The notes below the pieces were generated by a model. It was not told the origin of the DNA. It saw nothing but the letters and a program-made list of their open reading frames with translations, and did not search any database. A stretch of DNA of 64,000 bases from CAZADH01 sp964483805. GTDB lineage: Bacteria > Muiribacteriota > Ozemobacteria > Ozemobacterales > Ozemobacteraceae. The position numbers and the translations under genes are program-made. The stretch's first letter is position 1; each line of letters starts with the position of its first letter. Positions 17,451 to 24,448 of this stretch are shown one piece after another. The stretch spans positions 1 to 64,000 of the forward strand of contig CAZADH010000005.1 in assembly GCA_964483805.1 (NCBI GenBank), in the 5' to 3' direction.

Positions 17451-17651
17451 ATGACCGCGTTGAATTTGCAGGAAGTCGCACGGCGTCTCGGTGTCTCGGA
17501 CCAGGTTGTCCGTAAACTGATCCACGATGGCAAGCTGGCCGCGTTCAAGCCGGCCGCCCGTCGGTATCGCGTGCTCGAAACCGAGCTTGACCGATACGTC
17601 GAGTCGACCCGCGTGAAGCCGACCACGGCGCCAGGCGAGGTGGCCAAATGA
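17451..17651 (+). CDS. excisionase-like helix-turn-helix protein
   Basis: 66 residues from 17451, set by GGAGG at 17438-17442. MTALNLQEVARRLGVSDQVVRKLIHDGKLAAFKPAARRYRVLETELDRYVE is a classic winged HTH_17/excisionase (MerR-like) domain: helix-turn-helix, then a wing containing AARRYRV. Such proteins bend DNA at att sites or regulate the integrase. The longer frame to 17304 adds a Cys/Pro-rich tail with no ribosome site. The stop overlaps the AlpA-like gene (ATGA). Confidence 0.8.
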   Translation: MTALNLQEVARRLGVSDQVVRKLIHDGKLAAFKPAARRYRVLETELDRYVESTRVKPTTAPGEVAK

Positions 17652-17839
17652 CAGACCGCCTACTGAAGCTGCCCGAGGTGCTTACCCGCGTTCCGGTGTC
17701 GCGGTCTCGGTGGTTCGAGGGCGTCCGGTCTGGCGAGTTCCCCGCCCCCGTGCGCCTCGGTCTGCGCGCCGTGGCATGGAGGGAGTCAGATATCGCCCTT
17801 GTAGTTGAGCGCGGCGCGGCGGAGGTGTCCGACCAGTGA
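17648..17839 (+). CDS. AlpA-family regulator
   Basis: 63 residues: LLKLPEVLTRVPVSRSRWFEGVRSGEFPAPVRLGLRAVAWRESDIALVVERG. This is the AlpA pattern (recognition helix followed by FPxPVRLGxRAVAWxxxDI). AlpA proteins activate excision and integrase expression in P4-like satellites and prophages. It overlaps its neighbours by 4 nt on each side (ATGA and GTGA), so three small genes are translated together. Two consecutive HTH genes suggest one is the directionality factor and the other the switch. Confidence 0.9.
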   Translation: MTDRLLKLPEVLTRVPVSRSRWFEGVRSGEFPAPVRLGLRAVAWRESDIALVVERGAAEVSDQ

Positions 17840-18231
17840 CCACCCCCAGCCGCACGACCCGACGCAGTATCAAGACAAAGCATTTCCGCAACACCGGGGT
17901 TGATAATCTGGACCTGACCGCAGACGAAAGCGACATTGCCGAACGACTGCGCACCATGGGCTACCAGTCGATCAGGGTGACTTACGTGTTCAAGACCGGT
18001 GCCCGTTCACTGTTCGCCTGTGACCACCGGTCAGGCCGGGCCGCCGTCGAGATCTTCCTGACCGACCCAGCAACACGCACCCGGCGTCACGTTCTGCGAC
18101 TGCGGGCGCGGCGTCCGAGGCGCCTGCGGCGCGTGGCCCTTGAGGTTGCGGTATCGATGCTCAACCGCATGACTCCGGGTCAGCGTGCCGAGTTCGCCAG
18201 TCGCGCAGGTATCGGCCTGACTGCGGCGTAG
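17836..18231 (+). CDS. hypothetical basic protein of the element
   Basis: 131 residues, GTG start overlapping the AlpA-like stop. Segments: LTADESDIAERLRTMGYQSIRVTYVFKTGARSLFACDHRSG, then a strongly basic block RTRRHVLRLRARRPRRLRRVALEV and a helical end. No family recognised. The basic centre suggests nucleic-acid binding. The gap to the primase gene (18232-18400) holds nothing I can name. Confidence 0.6.
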   Translation: MTTPSRTTRRSIKTKHFRNTGVDNLDLTADESDIAERLRTMGYQSIRVTYVFKTGARSLFACDHRSGRAAVEIFLTDPATRTRRHVLRLRARRPRRLRRVALEVAVSMLNRMTPGQRAEFASRAGIGLTAA

Positions 18232-18400
18232 CGCGTCGCATGTTTCCTCTTTCGTTCCCCACTTTCGAGTGGCGGCGGATACCGTCTTGCGGGACGCCCG
18301 TCGTGATAGTGAATGGCACTTGCCGACGACGACACTCGTCATGGCGTAAACCATGGCGACCGGCCCGGTTCATTGGACGACAAGAGCAAGGACACGAAGC

Positions 18401-21280
18401 ATGACAATGGACCCACAAAACGAAGCCGCCCAGGCGAGCACCCAGGCGGCACAAGAGCAATCGAACAAACACCGTAATAGTACGGTGTTGCGCCCTGCGA
18501 GTCAAGCGGTAGACCACGTCGGCGCATTCCGCGCGGCGATGTTGGCGGCCGGGATCACGCCACCGGTAGAGATCATCGACGACGGGAAACTGCATCGGTT
18601 TGCCAGCAAGGATGCCGGAAACGATGACGCAGGTTGGTATGTCCTGCACGGCGATGGCATCCCGGCCGGCGAGTTCGGAGACTGGCGCATCGGAGTGCAA
18701 CACCGTTGGCGCGCCGACATCGGGCGACCGCTGACCACCGTTGAGGAATCCGAGCATCGGCAACGCATGGCCGCGATCAAGGCGCAACGCGAGGCCGAAG
18801 CGCAACGGGGGGCCGACAACGCAGCGCGCAAGGCGGTGTCGATCTGGACGAAGGCGAAGCCGGCACCGGCTGACCACCCATATCTCGCCAAGAAAGGCGT
18901 CAGGACGCACGGGGTCAGGGTCCACAACGGCGCGCTTGTGCTCCCGATCATGGACGGCGAGAGAATGACCTCATTGCAGTTCATCGACCCGACCGGCGGC
19001 AAGAAATACCTGACAGGCGGACGCAAGCATGGGTGCTATTGGATAATCGGCACACCATCCGACGGTGGCGTGGTCTGCATTTGCGAGGGCTACGCAACGG
19101 CGGCGAGCGTCCACGAGGCGACCGGGCACCCGGCCGTGGTCGCGTTCGATGCCGGCGGACTCGGGCCGGTGGCGCGCAAGATTCGCTCGCTGTTCAAGTC
19201 GACAACTATCATCGTGTGCGCCGATGACGACTATCGAACCGATGGCAACCCCGGACTGACGAAAGCACGGGCGGCCGCCGCTGCTGTCGGTGGGGTTGTC
19301 GCCGTACCGAGTTTTGGGGCAGACCGCCCCGACGGCGCAACCGACTTCAACGACATGGCGCAGTTGAAAGGTTTCGGTGCGGTGTTGAGCTGCATCGAAT
19401 CAGCGGCGGCAAAAGTGGGGGTTATCTACGAAAACGGTGTAACAGGTGTAACAGGTGTAACAGCGCCTGATGACGCCGGTTTGCGAGATGGTGAAGGTGT
19501 AACACAAGGTGTAACAGGTGTAACATCAGCCATTGATGCGGGTTCCGACGACACCGTCACCATCGAAGATGCAGACCGGCCATGCTACCGCGTGTTTGAC
19601 CACCAAACCGAGGTGGCCAACACCGGCGTGCTTGGGGCTGGCGTGTGGTACTTCGACTTCAGAGTAGAGAAGAGCGGCGAGAAGACCCCGATACATCGCT
19701 GGGTTTGCTCACCGATCCACCTGGACGCAGTTACCAGCGACATCCACGGCGGCAACTTCGGCCGTTTGATCCGGTTCCGAAACACTCTCGGCAGGTGGCG
19801 GGAATGGGCGATGCCCATGGAGTTGATGGCCGGGACAGGCGAAGAGGTACGGCGCGAGTTGCTTTCTATGGGTGTGAAGATCGACCCGAACCAGCACCGC
19901 CGACTCGGTCACTATCTTCAGTTCGAGACACCCAAACGTCGAATACTGTGCGCGACCCAGACAGGATGGTTTGATGGTTCGTTCGTGCTTCCCGATTCTG
20001 TGATCGGGCCGAGAGCAACCGAGGTTGCCTATCAGACCGGCGAGCGCGGGCACGACGAGTATACGGTTGGTGGCGATCTGAACGCATGGATAACCAATGT
20101 AGCGGCACCGGCGGTAGGCAACCCTATATTGATGTTGGCGTTGTCGGCCGCGTTCGCCGGGCCATTGATGGCAAAGTGCAACATGGAAAGCGGCGGCATC
20201 CATTTTTACGGCGACAGTTCGACCGGAAAGACAACGGCTATCGAGGCGGCGTGCTCAGTGTGGGGCGGACGCAATTACATGAGGTCATGGAGGGCCACAG
20301 CCAACGGCCTTGAAGGCGTGGCCGCCATGGTCAACGATTGCTTGCTTGCTCTCGATGAAATCGGGCAGGCCGACGCGCGTGAGGTCGGTGACATCGTCTA
20401 CGCACTGGCCAACGGTCGCGGCAAGCAGAGGGCCGGCCGATCCGGTTCCGCTCGATCGGTGGCAAAGTGGCGCGTCACTGTACTTTCAAGCGGCGAGCGG
20501 ATGATTGAAACTGCCATGTCTGACGGCGGAAAAAGGGTGAAGGCCGGCCAAGGCATTCGGCTGATTGACGTTCCTGTGGCCAGAACGCACGGCGCTTGGG
20601 ATGACTTACATGGAGCGAAGACCGGGAACGCATTCTCTGACGCGGTCAAGACGGCGGCGGCGAAGAATCACGGGCACGCCGGCAGGGTGTTTCTCGACAG
20701 GCTGACGACAGACCCACGCGACTTTGCACAGTATCTCGACAAGTTCAAGGCGACGCCCCAATTCAATGTAGACGGCGAGGGCCAGGACCGGAGAGCGGCG
20801 GCGCGGTTCGCGTTGCTCGCCATGGCCGGCGAACTGGCGACCGAGTATGGTCTGACGTGTTGGCCTGCCGGGTCTGCTGTTGACGCGGCCGTCGATTGCA
20901 TGACCTCGTGGCGGTCGATCCGCGGCAAGGGCAACGACGAACGGCGTCAGGTTGTTGAACAGGTTCGCCAGTTCATCGAACGACACGGAGATTCGAGATT
21001 CGCAAAGGCATCGGCGCCGGCTGACTCGACGATCCGCGACCGGGCCGGTTGGTGGGCGGACGACGAAGAAACGGGCGCTCGTGTCTACTTGTTTAATTCG
21101 TCGGGATTCAAAGAGGCAACCAAGGGCTTCGACCATCACCGAGCGTGTCAGATACTCCATGAGCACGGCGCGCTTCCGCCAAAAGACGCCGAAGGGAAAT
21201 GGTCTCGCAATCGGCGTTTCGGGTCGTTGCTGGCGAGGGTGTACGAGGTCCGGCTAGATAGAGCTGGAGTCTTGATATGA
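18401..21280 (+). CDS. TOPRIM-DUF927 primase-helicase
   Basis: Start at 18401 (MTMDPQNEAA) for AAGGA at 18388-18392; 959 residues. An N-terminal primase-like part leads to a TOPRIM domain with CEGYATAASVHEATG (Glu about 228) and VCADDDYRTDGN; the DFNDMA motif follows. A linker (about 345-375) is built of GVT repeats. The DUF927 ATPase part has Walker A YGDSSTGKTTA (about 602-612) and Walker B CLLALDEIGQ (about 646-655), followed by ANGRGKQRAGRSG. This is the replication protein of many satellites and islands: it probably unwinds and primes the element's own origin. The linker codes for iteron-like DNA repeats (separate entry). Overlaps the next gene (ATGA). Confidence 0.92.
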   Translation: MTMDPQNEAAQASTQAAQEQSNKHRNSTVLRPASQAVDHVGAFRAAMLAAGITPPVEIIDDGKLHRFASKDAGNDDAGWYVLHGDGIPAGEFGDWRIGVQHRWRADIGRPLTTVEESEHRQRMAAIKAQREAEAQRGADNAARKAVSIWTKAKPAPADHPYLAKKGVRTHGVRVHNGALVLPIMDGERMTSLQFIDPTGGKKYLTGGRKHGCYWIIGTPSDGGVVCICEGYATAASVHEATGHPAVVAFDAGGLGPVARKIRSLFKSTTIIVCADDDYRTDGNPGLTKARAAAAAVGGVVAVPSFGADRPDGATDFNDMAQLKGFGAVLSCIESAAAKVGVIYENGVTGVTGVTAPDDAGLRDGEGVTQGVTGVTSAIDAGSDDTVTIEDADRPCYRVFDHQTEVANTGVLGAGVWYFDFRVEKSGEKTPIHRWVCSPIHLDAVTSDIHGGNFGRLIRFRNTLGRWREWAMPMELMAGTGEEVRRELLSMGVKIDPNQHRRLGHYLQFETPKRRILCATQTGWFDGSFVLPDSVIGPRATEVAYQTGERGHDEYTVGGDLNAWITNVAAPAVGNPILMLALSAAFAGPLMAKCNMESGGIHFYGDSSTGKTTAIEAACSVWGGRNYMRSWRATANGLEGVAAMVNDCLLALDEIGQADAREVGDIVYALANGRGKQRAGRSGSARSVAKWRVTVLSSGERMIETAMSDGGKRVKAGQGIRLIDVPVARTHGAWDDLHGAKTGNAFSDAVKTAAAKNHGHAGRVFLDRLTTDPRDFAQYLDKFKATPQFNVDGEGQDRRAAARFALLAMAGELATEYGLTCWPAGSAVDAAVDCMTSWRSIRGKGNDERRQVVEQVRQFIERHGDSRFAKASAPADSTIRDRAGWWADDEETGARVYLFNSSGFKEATKGFDHHRACQILHEHGALPPKDAEGKWSRNRRFGSLLARVYEVRLDRAGVLI
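19436..19524 (+). repeat. six GGTGTAAC iterons, cluster A
   Basis: Exact GGTGTAAC at 19436, 19445, 19454, 19496, 19508 and 19517 (starts). The first three, and the last two, are spaced by exactly 9 bp. They lie in the linker of the primase-helicase, read as Gly-Val-Thr. The same word recurs inverted at 21373-21461. Confidence 0.85.
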
Positions 21281-21948
21281 GTCTTGATGACGTGCTGACT
21301 CTTCTGGCAAAGCCTGTCTCTGACGAGGTAGTAGTACGGTGTTATTACCATGAACCCGCACCATCAGCGGATGTTACCCGTGTTACACCGGCTGTTACAC
21401 CTGAAATTCGTTGCAAACCAGCATCATTGGCTGATGTTGCACCTGTTACACCTGTTACACCGAAAAACGATAGATGTCAGTGTGAAAAACCCCCGGACGA
21501 AATTGACGACAGAAAAGACAAGGTGAACGCCGAACACCTTGCCATGGTGAACGCCGGCACGGTCCCGAGTTGGTATACCCAGGCCGGCCGCTGCGATCGG
21601 TGCGGGCCGGTTTGGCTCCCCGAGTGGTCGGCAGTCAAAGTACGCGAGTGCCCATGGTGCATCGTGCGCGTTCCGTTCGAGCGACCGGCGACACCGAAGC
21701 GGACATGGCAGGACCACGCCGACGCGATGACCGAACGTGCTGCGATACGAGAACACGACGGTGGCCAACCACGAGAACAGGCAGAACGCGACGCTGCCGG
21801 CGAGGTCGGGCCGTGCTACTGCTGCGGTGGTCGACGGTTCTGGGTGAGCAAACACGGGCCGATCGGTTGTGCCCGATGCCATCCACCGGCGACGCATGAA
21901 GGAATCGTAAGGTGGATCGAGTTGCCAGGACAGCCGGCGCTGCCATGA
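21277..21948 (+). CDS. cysteine-rich (zinc-binding) protein of the element
   Basis: 223 residues, ATG overlapping the primase stop. An N-terminal segment (about 30-62) reads VTRVTPAVTP..VAPVTPVTP and encodes the inverted iteron cluster. Two Cys-pair modules follow: CDRCGPVWLPEW..VRECPWC (about 105-127) and CYCCGGRRFWVSKHGPIGCARCHP (about 184-207). The latter looks like a zinc ribbon found in mobile-element replication accessory proteins. The middle is helical and charged. It may help the primase-helicase at the origin (inference from overlap and shared repeats). Confidence 0.8.
   Translation: MSLDDVLTLLAKPVSDEVVVRCYYHEPAPSADVTRVTPAVTPEIRCKPASLADVAPVTPVTPKNDRCQCEKPPDEIDDRKDKVNAEHLAMVNAGTVPSWYTQAGRCDRCGPVWLPEWSAVKVRECPWCIVRVPFERPATPKRTWQDHADAMTERAAIREHDGGQPREQAERDAAGEVGPCYCCGGRRFWVSKHGPIGCARCHPPATHEGIVRWIELPGQPALP
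21373..21461 (-). repeat. inverted iteron cluster B (GTTACACC)
   Basis: Exact GTTACACC at 21382, 21394, 21445 and 21454 (starts), plus variants GTTACCCG at 21373 and GTTGCACC at 21436. This is the reverse complement of the cluster A word, about 1.9 kb away and in the following gene. Confidence 0.85.
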
Positions 21949-21984
21949 TGGCAGCGGAAACACATACTAAAAGGAAGCAAACCC

Positions 21985-22269
21985 ATGAGCGACAACACCA
22001 AGAAAGATCGCGAGACTACGCAAGAGGCCGTCGAACGTCTGACGGCCGAACGCAACGCCGCAACCGCTGAGGCATCCAAACTGCGCGAGCATCTTCGACT
22101 TGTCACCCTGGCTGTGTGGTGCCTCGAATGCTCGCAAGAGCAAGCCATTGCAAAGGGTATAGATGACACCGTTGCGAGGATAATCGACTACCGTGATGCA
22201 CCGCTGACGATACCCGTGTCCGCCGCTGGACTCATCCACGGTGGTAATGGGCGCGGGGTGCCGTCGTGA
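21985..22269 (+). CDS. small helical protein of the element
   Basis: 94 residues with a good ribosome site (AAGGA at about 21971-21975). The first 50 residues form a likely coiled coil (KKDRETTQEAVERLTAERNAATAEASKLREHLRLVTLAVW); the rest is IDDTVARIIDYRD and a Gly-rich tail. No family recognised. It follows the zinc protein by 36 nt, so it is probably in the same transcript. Confidence 0.65.
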   Translation: MSDNTKKDRETTQEAVERLTAERNAATAEASKLREHLRLVTLAVWCLECSQEQAIAKGIDDTVARIIDYRDAPLTIPVSAAGLIHGGNGRGVPS

Positions 22270-22375
22270 CCTATACGCCCGTGATGAACCACGCAGAAAA
22301 GCCAATCTTTACAGGGCAAAACTGAATACGCAAGTTTGCTGCTGAAACAGGCAACAACAGGCAGCACAGGCGAAA

Positions 22376-22401
22376 GCGCACAAGAAAAGCGCACAAGAAA
22401 A
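22376..22401 (+). repeat. 13-bp perfect tandem duplication before a start codon
   Basis: GCGCACAAGAAAA occurs at 22376-22388 and again at 22389-22401, 4 nt before the ATG at 22406. The purine-rich end could act as the ribosome site, so the copy number may tune translation. Confidence 0.7.
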
Positions 22402-22405
22402 GCTC

Positions 22406-22729
22406 ATGGAAACTGCCCGCGAAAACAGCCGCACCGTCACCCATGGGCCAGTGGTCGCCGATGGCATGATACTGTGCCCAGCAAGAAAGCGATCAATCCC
22501 GGCACGTGTGTGCTGGCTGCATCAGGTTCACGAGCGCGTCATGGCGGCGCGCGGTGAAGCGCGGTGTTGGCTGTTCAGGTGCTGCTTGTGCTCGATCGGG
22601 GCGCGTGTTCTCGATGAGTTGGGCGACGAAAAAGGCATCGCCAGAATGAGAGAGAGAAAATACAAGAGGTTCGTGCGGGTTGCTCTACGGCTTGCCCTGC
22701 TGTTGCGCAGCCCGGAAGATGCGCAGTAG
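22406..22729 (+). CDS. small cysteine-containing protein of the element
   Basis: 107 residues: a polar N-terminus, then MILCPARKRSIPARVCWLHQ...EARCWLFRCCLCSIG with Cys spacing that could bind zinc, and a basic helical tail (RMRERKYKRFVRVALRLALLLRS). No family recognised. Codon use fits the neighbours and it is bounded by the tandem repeat upstream. Moderate confidence that it is real. Confidence 0.5.
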   Translation: METARENSRTVTHGPVVADGMILCPARKRSIPARVCWLHQVHERVMAARGEARCWLFRCCLCSIGARVLDELGDEKGIARMRERKYKRFVRVALRLALLLRSPEDAQ

Positions 22730-22876
22730 CTCGCTGGTTTCTTTTCACGGTTTCTTTCGTCAAGAATGCATTTATCAGCGGGTCCGCCTCTAAACCAAAT
22801 GATACTCAGCATCCGGCCCAACGACAACGGCGGCATTGGTCCGCATTCCAAACCGGGATCACGGCGAGCGATGCAC

Positions 22877-22921
22877 CCGCCCTTACAGGGCGGTCCCCCT
22901 CTGAAACGCCCGAAGCGTTTC
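22877..22921. other. two consecutive perfect hairpins
   Basis: CCGCCC-TTACA-GGGCGG (22877-22893) and GAAACGC-CCGAA-GCGTTTC (22903-22921), both with 5-nt loops. There is no T-run after the second. Possibly a structured RNA or a processing site. Confidence 0.55.
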
Positions 22922-23140
22922 GTGGCCTAAACCGTTGTCAGTAGCCTCGGAGTAGCGGCGGCACCGAGGCACAGAGCCAGTCAGAAGTCACAATGCTTCA
23001 CGGGCACACGCCGGCCCAACTGGCTCCACATCCAATGATACGCCCGAGCCAACGCACGATCAACCGAGGTAGTCGCGGCGCACCCCGTGGCAGGAGTTCG
23101 ACGGCAACAATATCGGCCGGCAATACGGCTCGAAATCGCA

Positions 23141-23254
23141 ACGATAGGCTAGTGAGGTAAAACAACCACTACTAGTTTGTAACCGATAGAACGATCGGTA
23201 ACAAAAAGTTATTGACGTAAACGTGTCGATACGATAGACTAGTGACGTAAACAA
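23141..23254 (+). promoter_or_regulatory. res-like repeat region upstream of the serine recombinase
   Basis: Imperfect direct repeats at 23141-23165 and 23231-23254 share ACGATAG(G/A)CTAGTGA(G/C)GTAAA. Between them lies a 30-bp palindrome (23176-23205): TTTGTAACCGAT, 6-nt spacer, ATCGGTAACAAA, with 11 of 12 arm positions paired. A third partial copy of TTGACGTAAAC is at about 23213. Multiple sites directly before a resolvase-type gene resemble a res site or operator set. Confidence 0.6.
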
Positions 23255-23279
23255 TTCGCCGAAAGCGAGGTATCGACAA

Positions 23280-23957
23280 ATGAAGGCAATCGGTTACATC
23301 CGGGTGAGCAGTGAAGACCAGGCCGAAAGCGGGCTGTCCCTCGAACATCAGCGCACCCGCATTGCAGCGTATTGCGTGGCCGCCGATGTTGAACTGGTTG
23401 CCATCCACGAAGACGCCGGCCGCAGCGCCAAGGACATGAACCGCCCCGGGTTGGCCGATGCCATGGCCGCTATCAAGGCCGGCGCTGCCGATGCCCTCGT
23501 GATTCTCAAACTCGATCGTCTGACCCGATCGGTTCGAGACCTTGGCGAGTTGGTTTCGTTCTTCGACAAGACCGGGGCCGCCCTCGTGGCCGTTCAGGAC
23601 AGTATCAACACGTCGACCGCTGCCGGCCGTCTCGTGCTCAACGTCCTTGGGTCGGTGGCGCAGTGGGAGCGTGAAGCGATCGGCGAACGGACTGCGGCCG
23701 CCCTCGCAGTGAAGCGAGAGCGCAAAGAGAAGACCGGCGGCACCGTTCCCTACGGGTTCGAGTTGGGCGACGGCGGCCGGTTGGTCGAAAACCCCAGCGA
23801 GCAGACCACGCTGGCAACCATCCGCGAACTGCGGGCCGGCGGTCGGTCCCTCAACGCGATCGCCCGCGAGCTTACCGCCCGGGGCATCACCAGCAAGACC
23901 GGCGGCAAGTGGCACGCCAAGGTGGTTGCCGGGCTGGTCGAAAGGATGGCCGCATAA
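23280..23957 (+). CDS. small serine recombinase (resolvase/invertase type)
   Basis: 225 residues. Catalytic domain MKAIGYIRVSSEDQAESGLSLEHQ (nucleophilic Ser about residue 10), then LVILKLDRLTRSVRDLGELV with the active-site Arg, and the long helix AAGRLVLNVLGSVAQWEREAIGERTAAAL. A short C-terminal part (about 150-225) has GRSLNAIARELTARGITSKTGGKWHAKVVAGLVERM, a helix-turn-helix of the Recombinase type. It is much shorter than large integrases, so resolution of multimers or inversion is more likely than integration. It sits behind its own repeat-rich region. The stop overlaps the RHH gene (TAATG). Confidence 0.92.
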   Translation: MKAIGYIRVSSEDQAESGLSLEHQRTRIAAYCVAADVELVAIHEDAGRSAKDMNRPGLADAMAAIKAGAADALVILKLDRLTRSVRDLGELVSFFDKTGAALVAVQDSINTSTAAGRLVLNVLGSVAQWEREAIGERTAAALAVKRERKEKTGGTVPYGFELGDGGRLVENPSEQTTLATIRELRAGGRSLNAIARELTARGITSKTGGKWHAKVVAGLVERMAA

Positions 23958-24202
23958 TGCCGAGACCTCGAACAGTAGACGGACCCGCCGAGAAACTGAC
24001 GGTCATGATTCCGGCCGATCTGGCCCGGACCATTCGCATCATGGCCGCCGCCGAGAACCGGGCCATTGCCGATCTGGTCGGGCAGGCGCTTCGTGAATGG
24101 GTCGGGCTGAAGGTCCGCTCGATTCGCAAGGACACCGACGCCGATGATATGCTGAGGGTGGCGCTCGATTCACCGGCGAAGAAGAAGCCGCGCGGCGGTT
24201 GA
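23957..24202 (+). CDS. ribbon-helix-helix protein
   Basis: 81 residues from 23957 (MPRPRTVDGPAEKLTVMIPADLARTIRIMAAAENRAIADLVGQALREWVG). One beta strand followed by two helices is the RHH fold. The basic C-terminus (AKKKPRGG) could also touch DNA. It is co-translated with the serine recombinase and probably represses that promoter or acts as an accessory factor at its sites (inference). Last gene before attR. Confidence 0.8.
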   Translation: MPRPRTVDGPAEKLTVMIPADLARTIRIMAAAENRAIADLVGQALREWVGLKVRSIRKDTDADDMLRVALDSPAKKKPRGG

Positions 24203-24206
24203 CACG

Positions 24207-24226
24207 GGGTAACAAGACAGGGTAAC
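24207..24226 (+). other. candidate integrase arm-type sites, right end
   Basis: GGGTAAC at 24207-24213 and again at 24220-24226, 13 bp apart, about 60 bp inside attR. Same heptamer as at the left end. Confidence 0.55.
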
Positions 24227-24287
24227 TTTCCGGCGACATACCGCATGAATCAGCAATGCGGGCCGGTTTGCGGCGACTCGTCTTAGA

Positions 24288-24302
24288 CGCTAGCCCTACC
24301 GA
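24288..24302 (+). mobile_element. attR core
   Basis: CGCTAGCCCTACCGA, a perfect copy of the tRNA-Glu 3' end (14631-14645). Host sequence resumes after it. Confidence 0.9.
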
Positions 24303-24333
24303 CAGCAAGTGTTGAAAGGTTTCCGGTAGTCGT

Positions 24334-24360
24334 AAGGCCCCGCTGATGAAGCGGGGCCTT
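24334..24360 (+). terminator. original host terminator of the tRNA operon
   Basis: AAGGCCCCGC (24334-24343), 7-nt loop, GCGGGGCCTT (24351-24360). Before the element inserted it would have lain about 30 nt after tRNA-Glu. Confidence 0.75.
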
Positions 24361-24448
24361 GCGCTGTTCGGTAGGCAGGTGGGTGTGGCGGAGACATCCG
24401 GGAATCCCGGATCTTCCGTCACGTCGGGGAAGGGGACCAGGCAACCGC

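Larger units (their letters stand above)
22730..23279. other. 550-bp gene-free region before the serine recombinase
   Basis: No convincing open reading frame. It holds two adjacent hairpins (22877-22921), direct repeats and a long palindrome (23141-23254), and it is richer in A+T than its neighbours. It is a candidate regulatory, recombination or small-RNA region. Confidence 0.6.
14646..24302 (+). mobile_element. satellite-like integrative element (about 9.7 kb) in tRNA-Glu
   Basis: Bounded by 15-bp direct repeats, with a tyrosine integrase next to the tRNA. Genes in order: integrase, hicA, hicB, zinc-finger protein, excisionase-like, AlpA-like, small unknown, TOPRIM-DUF927 primase-helicase, zinc protein, two small unknowns, serine recombinase, RHH protein. 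Nearly all are on the plus strand and many overlap as ATGA or GTGA. There are no structural, packaging or conjugation genes. Integrase plus AlpA plus primase-helicase plus iteron-like repeats is the typical core of phage-inducible satellites. The dispersed host palindrome AATAC-N3-GTATT is absent from it, in line with foreign origin. Confidence 0.88.

Noticed and set aside
19436..19524. GGTGTAAC repeats as a CRISPR array
   Set aside because: The units are 8-9 bp without spacers of regular length, lie in coding sequence, and have no cas genes nearby.
22325..22337. AATAC word in the element as a copy of the dispersed palindrome
   Set aside because: The partner half is AGTTT (2 of 5), as expected by chance; likewise 23122 with TCGAA.
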